Origin: Pelomonas sp965229315 | Lineage (GTDB): Bacteria > Pseudomonadota > Gammaproteobacteria > Burkholderiales > Burkholderiaceae_C | Direction of reading: 5' to 3' | NCBI RefSeq assembly: GCF_965229315.1 | Contig: NZ_CBDDJA010000002.1 | Coordinates: 744,001-808,000, forward strand | Length of the DNA: 64,000 bases | Shown here: piece after piece, positions 57,732 through 64,000 of the stretch | Layout: each line of letters starts with the position of its first letter | How positions within the stretch are numbered: position 1 is the first letter of the stretch | Notes under the pieces: generated by a model | What the model was told of the DNA's origin: nothing | The model's database searches: none | The model's input: the letters and a program-made list of their open reading frames with translations, nothing else | Translations under genes and position numbers: made by a program

Positions 57732-59147
57732 ATGGCCAAGACCGTCGCCGATGTGATGCAACTGGTGAAGGACAACGAAATCAAGTTCGTTGACTTCCGC
57801 TTCACCGACACCCGTGGCAAGGAGCAGCACGTCTCCGTGCCCGTCTCCCATTTCGATGAAGACAAGTTCACGTCGGGCCACGCCTTCGACGGCTCCTCGA
57901 TCGCCGGCTGGAAGGGCATCGAAGCGTCGGACATGCTGCTCATGCCCGATCCCAACACGGCCAACATCGACCCCTTCTTCGAAGAGCCGACGCTGATCCT
58001 GTCCTGCGACGTCGTCGACCCCGCCGACGGCAAGGCCTACGAGCGCGACCCGCGTTCGCTGGCCAAGCGCGCCGAGGCCTACCTGAAGGCGTCCGGCCTG
58101 GGCGACACCGCCTACTTCGGCCCGGAACCCGAGTTCTTCATCTTCGACAGCGTGCGCTGGGGCAACGAAATGTCCGGCTCGTTCTTCAAGATCGAGTCCG
58201 AGGAAGGCGCCTGGAACTCGTCCAAGGAATACGAGCACGGCAACTCCGGCTACCGTCCCACCGTCAAGGGCGGCTACTTCCCCGTGCCCCCGGTCGATAG
58301 CGGCCAGGACATGCGCTCGGAGATGTGCCTGATCCTGGAGCAGATGGGCATCCCGGTCGAGGTGCACCACCACGAGGTGGCCAACGCCGGCCAGATGGAA
58401 ATCGGCACCAAGTTCAGCTCGCTGGTGCAGCGTGCCGACTGGCTGCAGCTGCAGAAGTACATCATCGTCAACGTCGCCCATGCCTACGGCAAGACGGCGA
58501 CCTTCATGCCCAAGCCGCTGGTCGGCGACAACGGCTCCGGCATGCACGTTCACCAGTCCGTCTGGAAGGACGGCAAGAACCTGTTCGCCGGTGATGGCTA
58601 TGCCGGCCTGAGCGAATTCGCGCTGTACTACATCGGCGGCATCATCAAGCACGCCCGCGCGCTGAACGCCATCACCAACCCCGGCACCAACAGCTACAAG
58701 CGCCTGGTGCCCGGCTTCGAAGCCCCGGTGAAGCTGGCCTACTCGGCCAAGAACCGCTCGGCCTCGATCCGCATCCCCTACGTCGGCAATCCCAAGGGCC
58801 GCCGCATCGAGGCGCGCTTCCCCGATCCCTCCGCCAACCCCTACCTGGCCTTCAGCGCGCTGCTGATGGCTGGCCTGGACGGCGTGGAGAACAAGATCCA
58901 CCCGGGCGAAGCCGCCACCAAGGACCTGTACCACCTGCCCCCGGAAGAAGACGCGAAGATCCCGACCGTCTGCCACAGCCTGGACCAGGCGCTGGACTAC
59001 CTGGACAAGGACCGCGCCTTCCTGACCAAGGGCGGCGTGTTCACGGACAGCTACATCGATGCCTACATCGAGCTGAAGATGCAGGAAGTGACGCGCTTCC
59101 GCATGGCCACGCACCCGGTCGAGTTCGACATGTACTACACGCTGTGA
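57732..59147 (+). CDS. glnA: Glutamine synthetase, type I
   Basis: This 471-residue enzyme has FDGSSIAGWKGIEASDM near residue 50, the ammonium/ATP motifs FGPEPEFFIFD, KPLVGDNGSGMHVHQS and NRSASIRIP, and the adenylylation-site Tyr400 in LYHLPPEE. It makes glutamine from glutamate, ammonia and ATP, and is adjusted by GlnE. GGAG precedes the ATG at 57732. Regulation by NtrC and sigma-54 is supported by the upstream sites, and ntrB-ntrC lie downstream. Confidence 0.97.
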   Translation: MAKTVADVMQLVKDNEIKFVDFRFTDTRGKEQHVSVPVSHFDEDKFTSGHAFDGSSIAGWKGIEASDMLLMPDPNTANIDPFFEEPTLILSCDVVDPADGKAYERDPRSLAKRAEAYLKASGLGDTAYFGPEPEFFIFDSVRWGNEMSGSFFKIESEEGAWNSSKEYEHGNSGYRPTVKGGYFPVPPVDSGQDMRSEMCLILEQMGIPVEVHHHEVANAGQMEIGTKFSSLVQRADWLQLQKYIIVNVAHAYGKTATFMPKPLVGDNGSGMHVHQSVWKDGKNLFAGDGYAGLSEFALYYIGGIIKHARALNAITNPGTNSYKRLVPGFEAPVKLAYSAKNRSASIRIPYVGNPKGRRIEARFPDPSANPYLAFSALLMAGLDGVENKIHPGEAATKDLYHLPPEEDAKIPTVCHSLDQALDYLDKDRAFLTKGGVFTDSYIDAYIELKMQEVTRFRMATHPVEFDMYYTL

Positions 59148-59186
59148 TCACCATGGGCAGCACCATCGCTGCCTGGTCATCCACGG

Positions 59187-59214
59187 AAAGGGGCTGCCTG
59201 CGCGGCCCCTTTTT
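59187..59214 (+). terminator. Intrinsic terminator after glnA
   Basis: AAAGGGGC and GCCCCTTT form an 8-bp stem around TGCCTGCGCG, with further T downstream. Partial read-through would let the same transcript reach ntrB-ntrC. Confidence 0.75.
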
Positions 59215-59243
59215 CGTTTGCCTGGCTGGGCCACAATCCCGTC

Positions 59244-59741
59244 ATGCTGAATCGACTGCTGGCCCCGCTGCTCGCCGTGGCAAGCCTGGGCGTCCAAGCC
59301 CAGGGCACGGTCTACCGCTGCCCCGGCCCGCCGGTGCTGTACACCGACGCGCTGACGGCCAAGGAGGCCAGCGAGAAGGGCTGCCGCACCATCGAAGGCA
59401 CGCCCATCACCGTCATGCAGACGGTCAAGCCGCGCGCGGGTGCCACGGCTGCGGCGCCCGCCGCTGCCGAAGGACAGCGCGGTGCTGAAAGCCGTGTCGA
59501 CAACCAGCAGCAGCGTGCCCGCGACGACGAGCGGCGCCGCGTGCTGCAGGCCGAACTTCGCCAGGCCGAGGAGCGGCTGTCGTCCGCGCAGAAGGAATTC
59601 AACAACGGCCAGGGCGAGCGCCGCGGTGACGAGCGCAACTACCAGAAGTACCTCGACCGCATGGCCGAGCTCAAGGACAGCATCGGCCGCTACGAGTCGG
59701 ACGTGCAAGCGCTCAGGCGCGAGATCGCCAAACTTCCCTGA
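59244..59741 (+). CDS. DUF4124 periplasmic coiled-coil protein
   Basis: This 165-residue protein has a signal peptide (LLAPLLAVASLGVQA) and a short DUF4124 domain (GTVYRCPGPPVLYTDALT). A charged coiled coil covers residues 75-160 (QQQRARDDERRRVLQAEL and similar). The function is unknown. Its place between glnA and ntrB is common in Burkholderiales. Confidence 0.78.
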   Translation: MLNRLLAPLLAVASLGVQAQGTVYRCPGPPVLYTDALTAKEASEKGCRTIEGTPITVMQTVKPRAGATAAAPAAAEGQRGAESRVDNQQQRARDDERRRVLQAELRQAEERLSSAQKEFNNGQGERRGDERNYQKYLDRMAELKDSIGRYESDVQALRREIAKLP

Positions 59742-59746
59742 GGCGC

Positions 59747-60862
59747 ATGGCGCCCCGGTGCGCCATGCCTGACATCCTGTCCCTGCCGCCGGAGTTCGCT
59801 GGCCTGGACCTGCTGGCGACCATGGTGGTCGTGTCCAGCGCCGAAGGCGAATGCCTGTTTGCCAACACGGCGTTCGAGAACGTCATGCGCCTGTCGCGCC
59901 GCACGGCGCAGAAGGCGCAACTGCCCGATTGGTTCGACGATGCCCAGCGCCTGACGGAGACGCTGGCCGGCGTGGCGGCGAACCAGTACTCCAGCAGCCG
60001 TTTCGACGCCCAGCTGCGTCGCGGTGCCTGGGCTCAGGAAGATGGCCTTGCCGTGCATGTCATCGTGTCGCAGATGGATGTCGGCATGGAGCGTGCGCCG
60101 CGCGTGCTGGTGGAACTGATCGAGATCGGCAGCCAGGCCCGCCAGGACCGCGACGAGCGCAGCCTCGACCAGGTCCAGGCCACGAAGGAGCTCACGCGCA
60201 ACCTCGCCCACGAGATCAAGAACCCGCTCGGCGGCATCCGCGGCGCGGCGCAACTGCTCGCGCTGGAGTTGCAGGACACGAACGCGGAGCTGACCGAGTA
60301 CACCCAGGTCATCGTGCATGAGGTCGACCGCCTGCAAAGCCTCGTGGACCGTCTGCTCGCGCCGCACCGCCGCGCCCATGTCGTGGGCGACGTCAACATC
60401 CACGAGCTGTGCGAGCGGGTGCGGGCGCTGGTGCTCATCGAGCATCCCAAGGGCCTGGCCATCCTGCGCGACTACGACACCTCGCTGCCGGACTTCCGGG
60501 GCGACCGCGAGCAGCTCATCCAGATGGTGCTGAACATCGTGCAGAACGCCGCCCAGGCGCTGGGTTCGCGCATCCACGCGGGCGACGCGCAGATCATGCT
60601 GCGCACGCGCGTGGCCCGACAGGTCACCATTGGCAAGCAGCGCTGGCGCTTGGCACTGGAATTGCATATCGAGGACAACGGCCCCGGCGTACCCGCCGAG
60701 ATCCGGGATCGCATCTTCTTCCCCCTCGTGTCGGGTCGGGAGGGCGGCTCGGGCCTCGGCCTCACGCTCGCGCAGACGATCGCCCAGCAACACCAGGGCA
60801 TGATCGACTGCGAGAGCGAGCCGGGCCTGACGAATTTCCGAATCACGCTGCCGCTGCCCTGA
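59747..60862 (+). CDS. glnL: Nitrogen regulation sensor kinase NtrB
   Basis: This 371-residue protein has an N-terminal PAS-like domain (LDLLATMVVVSSAEGECLFAN). The HisKA site NLAHEIKNPLGGIRG and HATPase motifs follow (NIVQNAAQAL, DNGPGVP, GGSGLGLTLAQ). No membrane segments are present, as expected for NtrB. It phosphorylates NtrC when nitrogen is scarce under PII control. The start is uncertain: the ATG at 59747 has a close GAGG, while the ATG at 59765 has none but fits the family length. Confidence 0.93.
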   Translation: MAPRCAMPDILSLPPEFAGLDLLATMVVVSSAEGECLFANTAFENVMRLSRRTAQKAQLPDWFDDAQRLTETLAGVAANQYSSSRFDAQLRRGAWAQEDGLAVHVIVSQMDVGMERAPRVLVELIEIGSQARQDRDERSLDQVQATKELTRNLAHEIKNPLGGIRGAAQLLALELQDTNAELTEYTQVIVHEVDRLQSLVDRLLAPHRRAHVVGDVNIHELCERVRALVLIEHPKGLAILRDYDTSLPDFRGDREQLIQMVLNIVQNAAQALGSRIHAGDAQIMLRTRVARQVTIGKQRWRLALELHIEDNGPGVPAEIRDRIFFPLVSGREGGSGLGLTLAQTIAQQHQGMIDCESEPGLTNFRITLPLP

Positions 60863-60896
60863 TCCCACGAGGTGATGGGCGCGGTCGAGGAATTGC

Positions 60897-62363
<1,467 letters not shown>

Positions 62364-62386
62364 CGCCGTCGCTGGGCGCAAGGGAC

Positions 62387-62412
62387 AAAAAAAGCCGCCC
62401 GTCGTGGCGGCT
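62387..62412 (-). terminator. Intrinsic terminator for the PEP-CTERM gene
   Basis: AGCCGCC and GGCGGCT form a 7-bp stem. On the minus strand a run of six or seven T follows. It may also end ntrC transcripts from the other side, though less well. Confidence 0.75.
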
Positions 62413-62438
62413 CTTGGACGGGACTGTTCGCAGCGGGG

Positions 62439-63224
62439 TCAGCGGGCGCCGCGGCGGCGCGACACGAAGCCGATGACTCCCAGGCCGCCCAGCAGCAACG
62501 CCGACGTCATCGGTTCCGGCACTGCCGTTGCGAAGTTGATCGAGCCGCCGCCTTGCTGGACCATGAAGCCGCCGGCAAACAACTGGACTTGCGAGCTGGT
62601 GTTGCTGAAGGACGTCTGCGCCTGGTCGTAGAAGGCCAGCGGCGACGTGAAGGCCGATGACACGTTGCCGACAGTCACCGTCGCACCAGCGGACGGCGAG
62701 AAGGCGCCGCCACCCGGGATGCTGACGACGCTGCCGCCGACCAGCGTCCCGGTGGCAAGCGCCACCGGTGCGATGGCGGTCGTGACCGGTGTCGTGCCGT
62801 TGAAGCCGAAGGTGGCCGTGCCGTTGTAGCCGTACAGCGTGTAGGTCAGCGACGTGAAGCTGCCGATCGAGACCTGCGTGAGCGGGTTGTTGCCGTCGGT
62901 CGTGCCCTGCCCGGTGAAGGCGATGTACAGGCCATATGTGCTGTTCAGGCCTGGCACCGACAGCGTGCTGCTGTTCAGCTGCGCGCCAGTGATGGCCAGA
63001 AAGCCGGTCTCGGTGAAGGTGGTCGCCGAGGTCTGTGTCACCGTCGCGTAATCCGAGATCAGCAGGTTGTCCGCGGAGAACGCCGTGCCTGCCAGCCCGG
63101 CAGCGGCCGGATTGAACGTGAACGTGTTCAGCGCGCTGGCGGTGGCGGACATTGCCAGCAACCCGGCCGCGAACAGACCGCGGCGCAGCCAAGCGGCCGA
63201 AGTGACGGGGTAGGCGACGCGCAT
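62439..63224 (-). CDS. PEP-CTERM surface protein, PepA-like
   Basis: This 261-residue protein has a signal peptide (LFAAGLLAMSATASA), a Ser/Thr/Gly-rich beta-structured body, and the C-terminal sorting signal VPEPMTSALLLGGLGVIGF with a final basic RRRGAR. PEP-CTERM proteins are processed by exosortase and exposed at the cell surface. The AAGLAGTAFSADNLLISDYA opening and TYTLYGYNGTATFGF resemble the flocculation-associated PepA group, from memory. It is convergent with ntrC, with a terminator between. Confidence 0.8.
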   Translation of the reverse strand: MRVAYPVTSAAWLRRGLFAAGLLAMSATASALNTFTFNPAAAGLAGTAFSADNLLISDYATVTQTSATTFTETGFLAITGAQLNSSTLSVPGLNSTYGLYIAFTGQGTTDGNNPLTQVSIGSFTSLTYTLYGYNGTATFGFNGTTPVTTAIAPVALATGTLVGGSVVSIPGGGAFSPSAGATVTVGNVSSAFTSPLAFYDQAQTSFSNTSSQVQLFAGGFMVQQGGGSINFATAVPEPMTSALLLGGLGVIGFVSRRRGAR

Positions 63225-63400
63225 GGTGAACTCCTGGCTGGGGTCAACGCGGGCGAAGCGCCGGCACCCATGCCGGTACTCGCCCGCAGCGGCGATTCTG
63301 CACTCGGCACCGCCTGGGCGCTCGACGGCGAGGGTTGCGGCCGCCCTTCAAACGAGGGGGGCGCTGGCGCGCACAGGCCCAAGTGTGAGGACACCGGCCG

Positions 63401-63420
63401 AAAAAACCTGGGTTGCCAGG
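63401..63420 (-). terminator. Weak intrinsic terminator for the MBL gene
   Basis: CCTGG and CCAGG form a 5-bp stem around GTTG; on the minus strand six T follow. It lies 18 bp beyond the MBL stop. Confidence 0.5.
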
Positions 63421-63438
63421 CTGGGCCGGGGCAGCATG

Positions 63439-64000
63439 TCAGCCGGCGGGGCGGTCCAGCCAGACCTGCAGGCCCTGCGCGTTCAGCTCCGCATCCGGCC
63501 CCAGCCAGTCTGCCGCGGCGGCCATGTCGCCCGGGTAGCCGTGGGCCTGGATGCGCGCGAGGTAGCCGTGCAACAAACCGCCCTTGAGCCGGTCATGGCG
63601 GTCCGGTGCCTCGCGCAGTGATAGCGCCAGCGCCACCATCTCGTCCACCTGCGCCAGCAGCTCCGCGGCCAGGCGTTTCACCTCGGCCACCGAGCCACCG
63701 ATGCGGCCGTAGTGGGTGAGCTGCATCGCCACCGGTTCGGCGGCCAGCAGCCGCGCGACGGTGGCCTTCAGCGCGTCGGGGTCGAACTGCACCGGCGTCG
63801 TGGTGGGCAGGATCCAGGCGCGGCCGTCCGCGTCGAACCCGCGGTAGGACAGGCCGAACGTGTCGCCGGTGAACCAGCTGCGGCTGCGTTCGTCCCAGAT
63901 CCCATGGTGGTGCCTGGCGTGGCCCGGCGTGTCGATGAGGCGCAGCGGCCGGCCGGCCAGCAGCAGCACCTGCGCGTCAAAGCTGGCCTCGGCGCGCTCG
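63439..64000 (-). CDS. MBL-fold metallohydrolase, N-terminus beyond window
   Basis: About 187 residues are visible, and the frame is open to the window edge at 64000. The metallo-beta-lactamase pattern is present: IDTPGHARHHHGIW (metal His) and WFTGDTFGLSYRG (metal Asp), with a late QLTHYGRIGG. The C-terminal part is helical and resembles a winged-helix tail of MBL/LACTB2-like hydrolases. The catalytic HxHxDH motif should be in the missing N-terminus. The substrate is unknown. Confidence 0.82.
   Translation of the reverse strand, partial: ERAEASFDAQVLLLAGRPLRLIDTPGHARHHHGIWDERSRSWFTGDTFGLSYRGFDADGRAWILPTTTPVQFDPDALKATVARLLAAEPVAMQLTHYGRIGGSVAEVKRLAAELLAQVDEMVALALSLREAPDRHDRLKGGLLHGYLARIQAHGYPGDMAAAADWLGPDAELNAQGLQVWLDRPAG

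Overview
The window is a high-GC chromosomal segment of a betaproteobacterium, most likely in the Burkholderiales (Rubrivivax/Roseateles/Mitsuaria-like). The support is a phaC-phaA-phaB operon beside pgeF, glnA-ntrB-ntrC with a DUF4124 gene between glnA and ntrB, type II homoserine kinase next to DUF2782 and polA, a PEP-CTERM surface protein, and dense, often overlapping genes. No rRNA, tRNA, CRISPR array, prophage or insertion sequence was seen. The first and last genes (PPK2, MBL-fold hydrolase) run off the window.

Layout. 1-11 kb: PPK2 kinase; two tandem secreted CocE-type hydrolases; a three-gene overlapping operon (MarR-GNAT fusion, YchJ-like, TruC-like) with a perfect 37-bp palindrome at its head; a DUF481 outer-membrane protein with a terminator in its leader; UvrD-type helicase; PaaI thioesterase. 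11-22.6 kb: a divergent LysR regulator and an eight-gene run (TonB receptor, SBP-permease fusion, permease, ATPase, FAD oxidoreductase, SDR, MmgE/PrpD, M19 dipeptidase) whose ends mostly overlap. This looks like an uncharacterised uptake-and-catabolism pathway. 22.6-32.4 kb: HPF-like protein, PhoX-type phosphatase, membrane protein and thrB, DUF2782, polA, a Phd/zeta toxin-antitoxin pair, and a LuxR-type response regulator.

32.4-43.4 kb: purine catabolism (xdhA-xdhB divergent from guaD), a lipoprotein amidase coupled to xdhB, an S9 peptidase, a solute-binding protein, a NUDIX hydrolase, maiA and pgeF. 43.4-47.2 kb: polyhydroxybutyrate synthesis (phaC, phaA, phaB) ending in a strong terminator. 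47.2-52 kb: a stressosome-type operon (RsbR, RsbS, RsbT, GHKL-PP2C phosphatase, hybrid histidine kinase, receiver protein) with no sigma-B gene, so output probably goes through the two-component proteins. 52-57.6 kb: AIM24-like protein, beta-propeller, then deacetylase, sterol-desaturase-like, EI24 and MoCF-domain genes. 57.6-62.4 kb: nitrogen control, with glnA behind a sigma-54 promoter and an NtrC-like site, followed by DUF4124, ntrB and ntrC. 62.4-64 kb: a PEP-CTERM protein and a partial MBL hydrolase.

The best candidates for something undescribed are the LysR/TonB/ABC/oxidoreductase/MmgE/dipeptidase locus (substrate unknown) and the stressosome operon wired to a histidine kinase that carries an extra RsbT-like domain.
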